Origin: GCA-2401735 sp051252095
Lineage (GTDB): Bacteria > Pseudomonadota > Gammaproteobacteria > Burkholderiales > Methylophilaceae
Direction: 5' to 3'
DNA: 64,000 bases
Assembly: GCA_051252095.1 (NCBI GenBank)
Contig: JBPOFK010000013.1
Location: 5,129 to 69,128, forward strand
The position numbers were made by a program, and so were the translations under genes. Shown in pieces: positions 53,899 to 63,181 of the stretch; position 1 is the stretch's first letter, and each line of letters begins with the position of its first letter. The notes under the pieces were generated by a model that was not told where the DNA came from, did not search any database, and was given only the letters and a program-made list of their open reading frames with translations.

Positions 53899-54849
53899 AT
53901 GGCAACCAAACACGCAAAATTAATTATTCTTGGCTCTGGACCAGCAGGCTACTCAGCAGCTGTCTATGCGTCACGTGCTAACCTCAACCCTGTTCTCATT
54001 ACTGGCATAGAACAAGGCGGGCAGCTAATGACAACAACAGACGTAGATAACTGGCCAGCAGATGCAGATGGTGTGCAAGGGCCAGAGTTAATGGCACGCT
54101 TCCAAAAGCACGCTGAACGGTTTGACACTGAAATGATATTTGACCACATTCACACAACGCACCTCAAAGAAAAACCTATTCGCTTAGAAGGTGATTCTGG
54201 TGAATATACCTGCGACGCATTGATTATTGCGACGGGTGCGTCGGCTAAATATCTCGGCCTACCTAGTGAAGAAGCTTTTGCTGGCAAAGGTGTGTCTGCT
54301 TGCGCTACATGCGATGGTTTCTTTTATAAAGGACAAGATGTTGCTGTCATCGGCGGCGGTAATACTGCGGTAGAAGAGGCTTTGTATCTAGCAAACATTG
54401 CCAATAAAGTGACATTAGTTCATCGCCGCGACAAGTTTAAAGCCGAAGCAATATTAGTCGATAAGCTGATGGCTCGTGTTAAAGAAGGAAAAATTGAATT
54501 ACAAACTTTCCATGTGCTTGATGAAGTATTAGGCGATGATATGGGCGTGACAGGTATGCGCCTCAAAAGTACAAAAGATGACAGTACAAAAGAGATTGAA
54601 TTAAAAGGTGTCTTTATTGCCATTGGTCATAAACCTAACACGGATATTTTTGATGGTCAGCTGGATATGGAAGGTGGTTACATCATCACACAAGCAGGCC
54701 GCAATGGTAACTTTACTGCAACCAGTGCCCCTGGCGTATTTGCCGCTGGTGATGTGCAGGATCACATTTACCGTCAAGCTGTCACTAGTGCAGGAACAGG
54801 TTGCATGGCAGCTTTAGATGCTGAACGTTACTTAACCAGTCTCGAATAA
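53899..54849 (+). CDS. trxB: Thioredoxin-disulfide reductase
   Basis: A 316-residue flavoprotein that transfers electrons from NADPH to thioredoxin. FAD-binding GSGPAGYSAAVYASRA opens the protein. The redox-active pair is in SACATCDGF (CATC). The NADPH domain has GGGNTAVEEALYL, and the C terminus ends AAGDVQDHIYRQAVTSAGTG. It is close to the ftsK group, a neighbourhood also found in E. coli, though here divergent. It is followed by its own terminator. Confidence 0.97.
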   Translation: MATKHAKLIILGSGPAGYSAAVYASRANLNPVLITGIEQGGQLMTTTDVDNWPADADGVQGPELMARFQKHAERFDTEMIFDHIHTTHLKEKPIRLEGDSGEYTCDALIIATGASAKYLGLPSEEAFAGKGVSACATCDGFFYKGQDVAVIGGGNTAVEEALYLANIANKVTLVHRRDKFKAEAILVDKLMARVKEGKIELQTFHVLDEVLGDDMGVTGMRLKSTKDDSTKEIELKGVFIAIGHKPNTDIFDGQLDMEGGYIITQAGRNGNFTATSAPGVFAAGDVQDHIYRQAVTSAGTGCMAALDAERYLTSLE

Positions 54850-54865
54850 AGCTATCTAAGCTAAC

Positions 54866-54902
54866 AAACGCTCTACGTAACAATACGTTAGAGCGTTTTT
54901 TT
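54866..54902 (+). terminator. Terminator after trxB
   Basis: AAACGCTCTA (54866-54875) and CGTA (54876-54879) form a stem with TACG (54884-54887) and TAGAGCGTTT (54889-54898), with one bulged T. Loop ACAA, and the T-run extends to 54902. Confidence 0.9.
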
Positions 54903-54917
54903 ATGCAATATCGTTTT

Positions 54918-54943
54918 ATTAGGCTAGCCTAATGTGAGATAAT
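54918..54943 (+). promoter_or_regulatory. Candidate sulP promoter with operator-like palindrome
   Basis: ATTAGGCTAGCCTAAT (54918-54933) is a perfect 16-base palindrome. It sits immediately before TGAGATAAT (54935-54943), a TGn-type extended -10 (GATAAT at 54938-54943), so a protein bound there would cover the promoter spacer. A GGTTC/GAACC hairpin follows at 54957-54974 in the leader. Confidence 0.4.
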
Positions 54944-55089
54944 GCGCTCTTCTCAGGGTTCAAAACGCCGAACCAAAACACTCATAACATTTTTCTAAAC
55001 AAGCAGTTAACAATTAAATATAAGCTACTAAAAATGCTTTTGCACAACAGCTACTGACTGTTTAGATCACCAGCTTTTACAGGGACGGT

Positions 55090-56610
55090 ATGTTTAATTA
55101 CAGTAATCAAGAAATCAAAACCAACTTGCTGAGCGGCCTAACAGTCGCGCTTGCCATGGTGCCAGAGGCAATTGCCTTTGCACTCATTGCGCATGTATCT
55201 CCACTGACAGGCCTCTATGCCGCTTTTATGATCTGTCTTATTACCTCTTTAGCAGGCGGACGTCCTGGCATGATTTCAGGCGCAACTGGCGCACTAGCTG
55301 TGGTCATGGTGGCATTAGTCGTGCAGCACGGTGTTGAGTACTTATTTGCAACGATAGTCGTGATGGGTTTCTTTCAAATGTTATTTGGTGTTGCTAAACT
55401 GGGAAAATTTATTCGCATGGTGCCTCATCCAGTGATGCTTGGTTTTGTTAATGGTCTTGCCATGGTTATCTTCATCGCGCAGTTTGGGCACTTCAAAACA
55501 GCTGCACCAGACGGTACAACACAATGGATAACAGGTGCGCCACTTTACACAATGATTGGTTTGATTGTGCTGACGATGGCGATTATTTACCTCCTACCTA
55601 AATTAACGAAAGCGATTCCTTCTACATTGGCAGCTATTTTAGTCGTTTCAATTGGCGCTATTTTATTGGGCATTGAAACAAAAACGGTCGGCGATTTAGG
55701 CTCTATTGCAGGTGGCTTACCTAGCTTCCATATGCCAGAGGTTCCGTGGAACTTGGAAACTCTGCGTATCATATTGCCTTATTCACTTATTTTGGCTGCT
55801 GTAGGCTTGATTGAAACACTGCTTACATTAAATCTGATTGATGACATGACAGAAACACGCGGCAAGCCTAACCGTGAATCTTTAGCACAAGGTGTTGCCA
55901 ACATCGTGACTGGTTTATTTGGTGGTATGGGCGGCTGTGCCATGATTGGTCAAAGTATGATTAACATCAATAATGGCGCGCTGAAGCGTCTATCAGGCAT
56001 TGCTACATCAGTGTTTTTGTTGTCCTTTATTTTGTTTGCCTCCAAGTGGATTGAAATGATTCCATTAGCGGCCTTAATAGGTGTAATGTTCGTGGTCGCA
56101 GAAAAAACATTCGAATGGGGAAGCTTCAGATTATTTGGCAAAGTACCTAAGGCCGATATTTTTGTGGGAATTTTGGTTGCTGTAATCACCGTGTTTGCGG
56201 ACTTAGCCATAGCCGTTATCGTAGGCGTTATTTTTTCTGCGCTTGCATTTGCTTGGGAGCACGCAAAGGATATTCGTGCTAGCACATCTATTGATAGCAC
56301 CGGAACAAAGACTTATGTACTGAATGGCTCACTATTTTTTGCTTCCATTTCTGCATTTCAAAGCATTTTTCACCCGAAAGATGACCCTAAAGATGTTGTC
56401 ATTGATTTCAAAAATGCAAAAGTCGTTGACCATTCTGCTATTGAAGCGATTGATGCACTCGCGGCCAAATACATAGCTGAAGGCAAAACCCTACACCTCA
56501 AGCATTTAAGCTCAGATTGTTTAGAAATTTTAGACAATGCTAAAGGGATGGTTGAAATAAATGTCCTTGAAGACCCAAATTATCACATTGCCGACAATAA
56601 ACTCGGCTAA
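55090..56610 (+). CDS. SulP family anion transporter with STAS domain
   Basis: A 506-residue inner-membrane transporter. About ten to twelve hydrophobic helices (residues 10-390) carry MVPEAIAFALIAHVSPLTGLYAAF and GMISGATGALAVV, typical of SulP/SLC26 proteins. A STAS domain (about 410-500) ends it, with VVDHSAIEAIDALAAKY. Substrates of the family include sulphate, bicarbonate and C4 acids, and none can be assigned. A GGGACGG sequence lies before the ATG, and a palindrome overlaps its candidate promoter. Confidence 0.88.
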   Translation: MFNYSNQEIKTNLLSGLTVALAMVPEAIAFALIAHVSPLTGLYAAFMICLITSLAGGRPGMISGATGALAVVMVALVVQHGVEYLFATIVVMGFFQMLFGVAKLGKFIRMVPHPVMLGFVNGLAMVIFIAQFGHFKTAAPDGTTQWITGAPLYTMIGLIVLTMAIIYLLPKLTKAIPSTLAAILVVSIGAILLGIETKTVGDLGSIAGGLPSFHMPEVPWNLETLRIILPYSLILAAVGLIETLLTLNLIDDMTETRGKPNRESLAQGVANIVTGLFGGMGGCAMIGQSMININNGALKRLSGIATSVFLLSFILFASKWIEMIPLAALIGVMFVVAEKTFEWGSFRLFGKVPKADIFVGILVAVITVFADLAIAVIVGVIFSALAFAWEHAKDIRASTSIDSTGTKTYVLNGSLFFASISAFQSIFHPKDDPKDVVIDFKNAKVVDHSAIEAIDALAAKYIAEGKTLHLKHLSSDCLEILDNAKGMVEINVLEDPNYHIADNKLG

Positions 56611-56653
56611 GGTATATTTTGAACTAGACTGGTTTTGCCATATCATAGCTGTT

Positions 56654-57193
56654 ATGGACAGGGATGAAGACATTGATGACGAGTTAAGCTTGTTTAAACA
56701 AGCGGTTGCAGGTGCCCGGCCAATACAAGTTAATCGAGTTCCACTCCCTGTAAAAAAACCAAAGCCTATACCGCGCCAGTTTATAATGGATGAGCGTCAG
56801 GCGCTGATTGACTCATTAAGTGACCACTATATTCCTGCACATGAGCTAGAAAGTGGTGAAGAGCTTTTATACCTGCGCGATGGCCAATCTCCAATCATAC
56901 TCAGCAAACTAAGACGCGGCCATTGGGTTATTCAGCGACATATCGATTTACACGGCTTGATCAGCGATGAAGCAAGGGCCTACGTATCTGAATTCATCTC
57001 AGATTGCAAAAAGCGAGGTATTCGTTGTGTGCGCATTGTGCATGGCAAAGGATTAGGCTCGCGTAATAAAGAACCTATTCTTAAAAACAAACTGAGAGGC
57101 TGGCTCATGCAAAAAGATGAAGTCATTGCTTACGCTCAAGCTAAACCACAAGATGGCGGCAGTGGCGCTGTGATTGTATTACTAAAAGCTTAG
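56654..57193 (+). CDS. Smr domain protein
   Basis: A 179-residue protein with a C-terminal Smr (small MutS-related) domain. RHIDLHGLISDEA and RIVHGKGLGSR are the LDLHG and HGKG motifs of the nuclease fold. The N-terminal 90 residues are charged and of SmrA/YdaL kind. Start ATG at 56654 is preferred. The frame is open to 56561, inside the sulP gene, but the extra residues lack family support. Relatives cut RNA or DNA, and E. coli SmrB rescues collided ribosomes. The specific role here is unknown. Confidence 0.85.
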   Translation: MDRDEDIDDELSLFKQAVAGARPIQVNRVPLPVKKPKPIPRQFIMDERQALIDSLSDHYIPAHELESGEELLYLRDGQSPIILSKLRRGHWVIQRHIDLHGLISDEARAYVSEFISDCKKRGIRCVRIVHGKGLGSRNKEPILKNKLRGWLMQKDEVIAYAQAKPQDGGSGAVIVLLKA

Positions 57194-57214
57194 CAAATAA
57201 ATTAACGCGGAATA

Positions 57215-57622
57215 TTGAGCAAAAAAATGAATATGAGTTTCAATTTAGAAGATGCAGGTCAAGTCGCTGTAGGCTCATTTGCATTAGCCGTACCGATTGC
57301 ATTCTCAGAAGAAGCTTGGAAACTAGGGGAAACACTGCCATTATTAAACCTTAGCCTTGTCTTTATTCTGTCTATCGCTTTTCTCAGTTTTTTTGCCTAC
57401 GAAAGTGTTTTTCAAGCTGATATTAAATACCGCATTCCCGTATTTGTAAGCAGGATAATCATTGCTTATTTAATTGCAGCAATTGTTGTGTCACTTGTCC
57501 TCTTTTCTTTAGACAAATTTCCCTTATTTACAGATACATATGTTGCATTCCGGCGTCTTATTGTTGTCACCATGCCTGCCTCTATGGGTGCTATCATTGT
57601 TGATAGCTTTGATAAAGAATAA
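57215..57622 (+). CDS. Small membrane protein, possibly DUF2391
   Basis: A 135-residue integral membrane protein with about four hydrophobic segments. AVPIAFSEEAWKLGETLP resembles the family of putative integral membrane proteins (DUF2391). It starts with TTG (57215) or the ATG at 57227, and neither has a good ribosome binding site. It follows the Smr gene by 21 bases and probably shares its transcript. I know of no function. Confidence 0.55.
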   Translation: MSKKMNMSFNLEDAGQVAVGSFALAVPIAFSEEAWKLGETLPLLNLSLVFILSIAFLSFFAYESVFQADIKYRIPVFVSRIIIAYLIAAIVVSLVLFSLDKFPLFTDTYVAFRRLIVVTMPASMGAIIVDSFDKE

Positions 57623-57703
57623 CTTTTAAGACCTTAGGGTTTTTAAATAGATTCAACTTTATGCGTCAAAAGCATCTGTCTATTTTCCCATCTATAATTT
57701 TAA

Positions 57704-58183
57704 TCACAATCCTAATTCACTTAAATTAGGATGATCATCAGGTCGCCGACCTAGAGGCCAAAAGAATTTTCTGTCGCTCTCTTTTATTGGCAAATCATTA
57801 ATACTAGCGTAGCGTAATTCCATTAAGCCATTTTCATCAAATTGCCAATTCTCATTTCCATAAGAGCGAAACCAATTGCCAGCGTCATCATGCCACTCAT
57901 AGGCAAAACGTACTGCAATACGATTACCATCAAACGCCCAAATTTCTTTAATTAATCGGTAATCTAATTCTTTTGCCCATTTACGGGTTAAAAAATCAAC
58001 AATTTGCGCACGCCCTCTCGGAAACTCCGTACGATTACGCCATTGACAATCGATAGTGTAGACCTTGGAAACCCGTTCGGGGTCACGGCTATTCCAACCA
58101 TCTTCAGCCATGCGCACTTTTTGGATAGCTGTTTCGCGAGTGAAAGGCGGTACTGGTGGACGGGCGTCCGTTTCTGTATTCAT
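57704..58183 (-). CDS. DUF1348 / SnoaL-like protein
   Basis: A 159-residue protein of the NTF2-like superfamily (DUF1348, COG3558). The region TIDCQWRNRTEFPRGRAQIV with FAYEWHDDAGNWFRSYGNE is characteristic. The cone-shaped fold binds small ligands, and no enzyme activity is known. An AGGAAA element precedes the ATG. It lies alone on the minus strand between two rightward genes. Confidence 0.8.
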   Translation of the reverse strand: MNTETDARPPVPPFTRETAIQKVRMAEDGWNSRDPERVSKVYTIDCQWRNRTEFPRGRAQIVDFLTRKWAKELDYRLIKEIWAFDGNRIAVRFAYEWHDDAGNWFRSYGNENWQFDENGLMELRYASINDLPIKESDRKFFWPLGRRPDDHPNLSELGL

Positions 58184-58262
58184 GGTTATTTCCTATGCTG
58201 ATATTGACATATTATATGGGCAAGCACTTGTATAATGCTACACACATACACTAAAGTATTAA

Positions 58263-58994
58263 GTGAGCATAATCAATATGAATGAAACACTAACTATTAT
58301 TCTATATGCTTTTGGCGCTGGCATCTGCATCCCGATAGGCGGCGCACTAGGCTACTTTGAACACATTAAATCAAAATGGTTAGAGAATGAATTTAGACAT
58401 TCAGTAATTGCTTTTGGCGGCGGCATTATGCTGGCTGCAGTTGCTTTAGTATTAGTTCCTGAAGGAACTCACTATATTAGTCACCCAATATATAGCGTAT
58501 TGATTTTATTGCTTGGCGGCATTAGTTTCTTTTTGTTAGAAAGCTATTTAGGGTCGCGTCGCTTAGAAAAACCGCAATTTACTGCAATGTTACTCGACTT
58601 TATTCCTGAGTCTTTGGCTCTCGGTGGAGCGCTTGCTGTCAATGCTAAGACTGCCCCTTTGCTTGCCATTTTCATTGGCTTACAAAACTTACCTGAAGGG
58701 TTTAATGCCTATCGAGAGCTACGTATACAAAAAAATGCAAATGCTAAAAACATATTACTATTTATGTTGTTGCTGGCTCCACTGGGGCCAATGATTGCTT
58801 TTATTGGTTGGTATCACTTCAGTGAAAATCTACAATTACTTGGCGCTACAATGCTATTTGCTGCAGGGGGTATTTTATATTTAATTTTTCAGGATATTGC
58901 ACCACAAGCACATCTAAGAAAACATTGGGCACCGTCATTAGGTGCTGTACTAGGGTTTTGTCTGGGCATGTTTGGGAATAATCTAGTTACTTAG
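58263..58994 (+). CDS. ZIP-like metal transporter family protein
   Basis: A 243-residue membrane protein with about eight helices. It resembles the ZIP family. The TM4 motif corresponds to LLDFIPESLALGG and TM5 to LQNLPEGFNAYREL. Classical ZIP proteins have His at the first position of these motifs (HNIPEG), but Asp and Gln occur here. Metal selectivity or activity may therefore differ. GTG at 58263 or ATG at 58278 may be the start. A TTGACA and a TATAAT lie upstream but are 21 bases apart. Confidence 0.7.
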   Translation: MSIINMNETLTIILYAFGAGICIPIGGALGYFEHIKSKWLENEFRHSVIAFGGGIMLAAVALVLVPEGTHYISHPIYSVLILLLGGISFFLLESYLGSRRLEKPQFTAMLLDFIPESLALGGALAVNAKTAPLLAIFIGLQNLPEGFNAYRELRIQKNANAKNILLFMLLLAPLGPMIAFIGWYHFSENLQLLGATMLFAAGGILYLIFQDIAPQAHLRKHWAPSLGAVLGFCLGMFGNNLVT

Positions 58995-59001
58995 CGAGAA
59001 A

Positions 59002-60828
59002 TCAGTTTTCTCCTAAAAAACCGCCGCTCTGATGCGCCCAAAAGCTTGCGTATAGCCCTTTTTGAGCCAATAAAGCTTTATGCGTTCCCTCTTCGACAAT
59101 CCTGCCTTCATCCAACACAATCAATCTATCCATCGCCGCAATAGTAGATAAGCGGTGGGCAATGGCGACGACCGTTTTACCCTGCATCAGATTATATAAA
59201 CTTTCTTGTATCACAGCCTCCACTTCACTATCCAAAGCACTAGTTGCTTCATCTAGCAGTAAAATAGGTGCATCTTTGAGCATCACACGCGCAATCGCGA
59301 TTCGTTGACGTTGACCGCCTGATAATTTCACTCCTCGCTCACCGACATGTGCATCATATCCCTCACGCCCTTTTGAATCACGTAATTGCAGTATGAATTC
59401 ATGTGCTTCTGCGCGTTTAGCAGCAGCAATCATGTCAGCCTCTGATGCATCGGGACGGCCATATAAAATATTGTCACGAACACTTCTATGTAAAAGTGAG
59501 GTATCTTGTGTCACCATGCCAATTTTTTCCCGCAAGCTATTTTGGGTAACCGCTAATATATTTTGACCATCAATCAGAATTTCTCCTCGCTGCACTTCGT
59601 AAAACCTAAGCAGCAAATTAACCACCGTTGACTTACCCGCACCTGAGCGGCCAACCAAACCGACTTTTTCACCTGGCTGAATATCGAGTTGGAAATTTTT
59701 TAACACTTGCTTTTGTTCAGGATAAGCGAAAGTCACTTGATGAAACTGCACATGTCCTTGCGTTACTTGCAATAGTTCGGCATCAGCACGATCAACAATA
59801 CTATGCCGCATAGCTAGTGTATTAATGCCATCTTGGACAGTACCGATTTGTTCATAGAGTGAAGTTAGTTCCCACATCACCCAATGAGAGATACCATTTA
59901 AACGCAAACACATCGCAGCAATGGCAGCAACCCCCCCCACGCTCATCTGCCCTTTCGTCCATAACCATAAGCCAAAGCCACCACTGGTAATAATCAAAAT
60001 CATATTCAGCAAATGATTAATGGTTTCGATACTACTGACTAGACGCATTTGCTTGTGCACCGTGCCCAAAAACTCTGTCATCGCTCCCTGTGCATAGTCA
60101 GCTTCTCTCCCCGCATGTGAAAACAACTTAACCGTACTAATATTGGTATAGGCATCGGTAATACGCCCTGTCATCAGAGAGCGCGCATCTGCTTGTTGTT
60201 GAGAAACTTTGCTTAATTTTGGCACAAAGTAATACAAAGCAGTTGCATACAAAGCTAACCAAGTCAAAAAAGGAATAATAATCAATGGATTAAAGTTACC
60301 TACAATCGCTACCATGGTCGCAAAGTAGATCGTAACGAATACCATGATTTCAGAGACAATAAACCATACATCCCTAACTGCTAATGCTGTTTGCATGACT
60401 TTAGCTGATACGCGTCCGGCAAATTCATCTTGATAAAAACTCATGCTTTGATGCAGCATTAAGCGATGGAAGTTCCAGCGCATGCGCATGGGAAAATTAC
60501 CTGCTAGTGATTGATGCTTCAGCATCGTTTGTAAGCCAAGCAAGACTGTACTAGAAAGCAAAATGACGGCTAAAATCAATAAAGTATGCTTTTCTAATCC
60601 CCAAAATAAATCAGGCGGCGTATCGCTTAACCAATCGACAACCTTACCCATCATTGCGAATAGCAAGGCTTCAAATACCCCTAACAACGCCGTTAGTATG
60701 GTCATTGCTATTAGAAAAGGACGCATACCCGCGGTACAAGTCCAGACAAATGTCCAAAACTGTTTTGGTGGGGGTTTTATTGCGCCCTTAGGAAAAGGGT
60801 TAACAAGTTTTTCAAACCAGGAAAACAT
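59002..60828 (-). CDS. ABC transporter, fused permease-ATPase
   Basis: A 608-residue MsbA/MDR-type half-transporter. Five to six helices span residues 35-310. The ATPase domain has VGRSGAGKSTVVNLLLRFYE (Walker A), LSGGQRQRIAIARVML (signature) and LLLDEATSALDSE (Walker B). The substrate is unknown. The frame opens at GTG 60831, but ATG at 60828 is preferred, 6 bases after the ispF stop. It is probably cotranscribed with ispD-ispF. Homologues export lipids, drugs or peptides. Confidence 0.88.
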   Translation of the reverse strand: MFSWFEKLVNPFPKGAIKPPPKQFWTFVWTCTAGMRPFLIAMTILTALLGVFEALLFAMMGKVVDWLSDTPPDLFWGLEKHTLLILAVILLSSTVLLGLQTMLKHQSLAGNFPMRMRWNFHRLMLHQSMSFYQDEFAGRVSAKVMQTALAVRDVWFIVSEIMVFVTIYFATMVAIVGNFNPLIIIPFLTWLALYATALYYFVPKLSKVSQQQADARSLMTGRITDAYTNISTVKLFSHAGREADYAQGAMTEFLGTVHKQMRLVSSIETINHLLNMILIITSGGFGLWLWTKGQMSVGGVAAIAAMCLRLNGISHWVMWELTSLYEQIGTVQDGINTLAMRHSIVDRADAELLQVTQGHVQFHQVTFAYPEQKQVLKNFQLDIQPGEKVGLVGRSGAGKSTVVNLLLRFYEVQRGEILIDGQNILAVTQNSLREKIGMVTQDTSLLHRSVRDNILYGRPDASEADMIAAAKRAEAHEFILQLRDSKGREGYDAHVGERGVKLSGGQRQRIAIARVMLKDAPILLLDEATSALDSEVEAVIQESLYNLMQGKTVVAIAHRLSTIAAMDRLIVLDEGRIVEEGTHKALLAQKGLYASFWAHQSGGFLGEN

Positions 60829-60834
60829 CACGCC

Positions 60835-61308
60835 CTACCCTTTAGCAATCAAGCAAACCGCTTCTGCGGCAATGCCTTCTCCACGACCAGTAAAACCTAG
60901 CTTTTCAGTGGTCGTTGCTTTGATATTCACTTGATCTAATGCAATGCCGCAATCATATGCAATATTGGTACACATTTGCAAGGTATGCGAGCTCAGTTTT
61001 GGCGCTTCACATATGACAGTTGCATCGATATTACTCACTACATAACCCTTATCTGTCAGCATACTGACCACTTTTTTTAACAGCATGCGAGAATCAATAC
61101 CTTTGTAACGATTGTCTGTTGGTGGAAAGTGTTTGCCAATGTCACCTAAACCCACAGCCCCTAACAACGCATCACAAATCGCATGTAGCAACACATCCGC
61201 ATCAGAATGCCCATCCAAGCCTTTATCATGTGCCACTTCAACACCACCGATAATACATTTTCTACCTTCGACCAAACGATGCACATCGAAACCATGCCCT
61301 ACACGCAT
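60835..61308 (-). CDS. ispF: 2-C-methyl-D-erythritol 2,4-cyclodiphosphate synthase
   Basis: A 157-residue MEP-pathway enzyme that cyclises CDP-methylerythritol-2-phosphate. Metal ligands are in GHGFDVHRL (Asp8, His10) and LDGHSDADVLLHA. It overlaps the ispD stop as TAATG. The length is standard. Confidence 0.96.
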   Translation of the reverse strand: MRVGHGFDVHRLVEGRKCIIGGVEVAHDKGLDGHSDADVLLHAICDALLGAVGLGDIGKHFPPTDNRYKGIDSRMLLKKVVSMLTDKGYVVSNIDATVICEAPKLSSHTLQMCTNIAYDCGIALDQVNIKATTTEKLGFTGRGEGIAAEAVCLIAKG

Positions 61309-61997
61309 TATGTTTTGCTCCTATGCTTCTCAAAAATCATTTCCAATAATGCTAAATCTTGCGGATAAGTTACCTTGAGATTACTTAACTCTCCATGCAC
61401 GAGCTTAGGACTCAGGCCCAATGCCTCTACCGCCTCTGCTTCATCTGTAGGCGTCCCAATAAACTCAGTTAGCGCTTTTTTTAAAGCCTGATAACGAAAC
61501 ATTTGTGGTGTTTGCGCTTGCCATAAGTTTTGACGTGATATTGTTCTTTCTATCAGATTCAATTCATTCGACTTCTTAACTGTGTCAGCGACTGGCATCG
61601 CCAATAATCCGCCAACATCATCAGTAGCAAGCGTATCTAGCAAACGATTTAACGTATTTGCTGTTAAACCCGGCCTTGCTGCATCATGCACAAGCACCCA
61701 ATCATCATCAGCGACATCAATAACTTTTAAGGTATTTAACACCGTTTCTGACCGACTTTCACCGCCAGTGTAATGAATATGCAGTCGACTTTCTGGGTTT
61801 AACGTAAAACTTTTCCAAAACTCATCTTGCGGGCTCAAAGCTAAATGAATACTCGCAATACGAGAATTGTTGAAAAAGGTTTGGATAATATGGGATACGA
61901 TTGGTTTTCCAGCAAGCGGTAAGTATTGTTTTGGTAATACATTTTCCATTCTTGCACCGACGCCTGCCGCAGGAATAATTACATGAAATAAAGTCAT
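61308..61997 (-). CDS. ispD: 2-C-methyl-D-erythritol 4-phosphate cytidylyltransferase
   Basis: A 229-residue cytidylyltransferase of the non-mevalonate isoprenoid pathway. IPAAGVGARM is the CTP-binding loop and VLVHDAARPG a family signature. It is coupled to ispF, which it precedes, as in many gammaproteobacteria. The upstream GGDEF gene is divergent. Confidence 0.95.
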   Translation of the reverse strand: MTLFHVIIPAAGVGARMENVLPKQYLPLAGKPIVSHIIQTFFNNSRIASIHLALSPQDEFWKSFTLNPESRLHIHYTGGESRSETVLNTLKVIDVADDDWVLVHDAARPGLTANTLNRLLDTLATDDVGGLLAMPVADTVKKSNELNLIERTISRQNLWQAQTPQMFRYQALKKALTEFIGTPTDEAEAVEALGLSPKLVHGELSNLKVTYPQDLALLEMIFEKHRSKT

Positions 61998-62119
61998 ATG
62001 CTAGTTTAGCATGTGCCACTATTCAGTCACTAGATTTTCAAAACTAAGTGCATTTTACGTCTGTATTCTTCCATTTAATTTTCTTATACACATGGATAAT
62101 AAGCATTAAAAAAAATGTG

Positions 62120-63109
62120 ATGAATATGACACAAATAAAGCTAGAATCAGTACTTGAGCAATTAATCAACCTGACCAGTGAAAGGGATTCAGGCTCGCTG
62201 GAGCTTGCACTTGCACAAACACTTTTTGCGCTAGCAAATGTGCGTAATTTAACGATGCATACTGCGGGCAATATCAACCGCGTCAAACATATCCTCGCAA
62301 ATGCAGAAACGTTACCAGAAGACGAAACAATCTTACCTGAAAATGTAGAAGCTTTAAGTCATTGTCTGGAAACCGCAAAAATTACCAAGATTAGCCATCA
62401 AGGCAAACAGGTTACGATGTTTCCACTAAAATGCTCCAAACAGAGGCCGATTGCTGTTGTTTTAGTTGAGCAAACAAATGAATCTCATGAACATGAACTC
62501 ATTATTCAAATTTTAAAAATCTATCATAACTTTCTATCATTGATGACAGAAAATGAGAGAGACACACTTACAGGCCTGTTGAATCGAAAAACATTTGATT
62601 TAAAAATTAATAACATCATCACAGAGCAGCAAATAAAAAATAAAGATGGACACACTGAATCCACTTTTTTAGCCATTTTTGATATAGACCATTTTAAACG
62701 TGTTAATGATGTGCATGGTCACCTCATCGGTGACGAAGTACTTTTATTATTTGCGACTCTAATGGAGAAAAATTTCCGAGATATTGATTTATTGTTCCGG
62801 TTTGGTGGTGAAGAATTCATCGGCCTGTTCCAATGCCCTGATCGCGAAAAAATGCAAACGGTTCTCGATCGATTTAGGCAAGTCATTGAAACTTACCCAT
62901 TTCCGCAGGTTGGAGAGGTCACGGTGAGCTGTGGATTTACCGAAATTGAGGAGTTTGACCTTTCCTCGAATATTATTGATCGCGCAGATATTGCACTTTA
63001 TCATGCAAAAAACCATGGTAGGAATCAGGTCTGCCAGCACGAAAAACTAGTCGCACTTGGTTTACTAGCAGAAGAAGATGTCAGTGGCGGTGAAATTGAA
63101 CTGTTTTAA
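62120..63109 (+). CDS. Diguanylate cyclase with GGEEF domain
   Basis: About 329 residues. The N-terminal half (1-150) has no domain I recognise and may be a sensor or coiled-coil region. The catalytic domain has FDIDHFKRVND, then GGEEF at residues 229-233, and the inhibitory I-site RxxD (Arg220-Asp223) at the correct spacing. It should make cyclic-di-GMP with product inhibition. The frame extends to 62048, but the hydrophobic extension has no family support. ATG at 62120 or 62126 is more plausible. Confidence 0.88.
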   Translation: MNMTQIKLESVLEQLINLTSERDSGSLELALAQTLFALANVRNLTMHTAGNINRVKHILANAETLPEDETILPENVEALSHCLETAKITKISHQGKQVTMFPLKCSKQRPIAVVLVEQTNESHEHELIIQILKIYHNFLSLMTENERDTLTGLLNRKTFDLKINNIITEQQIKNKDGHTESTFLAIFDIDHFKRVNDVHGHLIGDEVLLLFATLMEKNFRDIDLLFRFGGEEFIGLFQCPDREKMQTVLDRFRQVIETYPFPQVGEVTVSCGFTEIEEFDLSSNIIDRADIALYHAKNHGRNQVCQHEKLVALGLLAEEDVSGGEIELF

Positions 63110-63126
63110 TGGGTATCGCCAGAGTC

Positions 63127-63165
63127 AAACAAAAAAGGAGCAATAAAATCGCTCCTTTTTTGTTT
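63127..63165. terminator. Bidirectional terminator between GGDEF gene and amt
   Basis: A 15-base-pair perfect stem: AAACAAAAAAGGAGC (63127-63141) with GCTCCTTTTTTGTTT (63151-63165), loop AATAAAATC. It can serve both convergent genes. Confidence 0.9.
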
Positions 63166-63181
63166 ATCTTAATGCATACGA

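Noticed and set aside
53639..53917. 92-codon minus-strand frame across the dps-trxB gap
   Set aside because: It spans the dps terminator and trxB promoter, and no family or start signal supports it.
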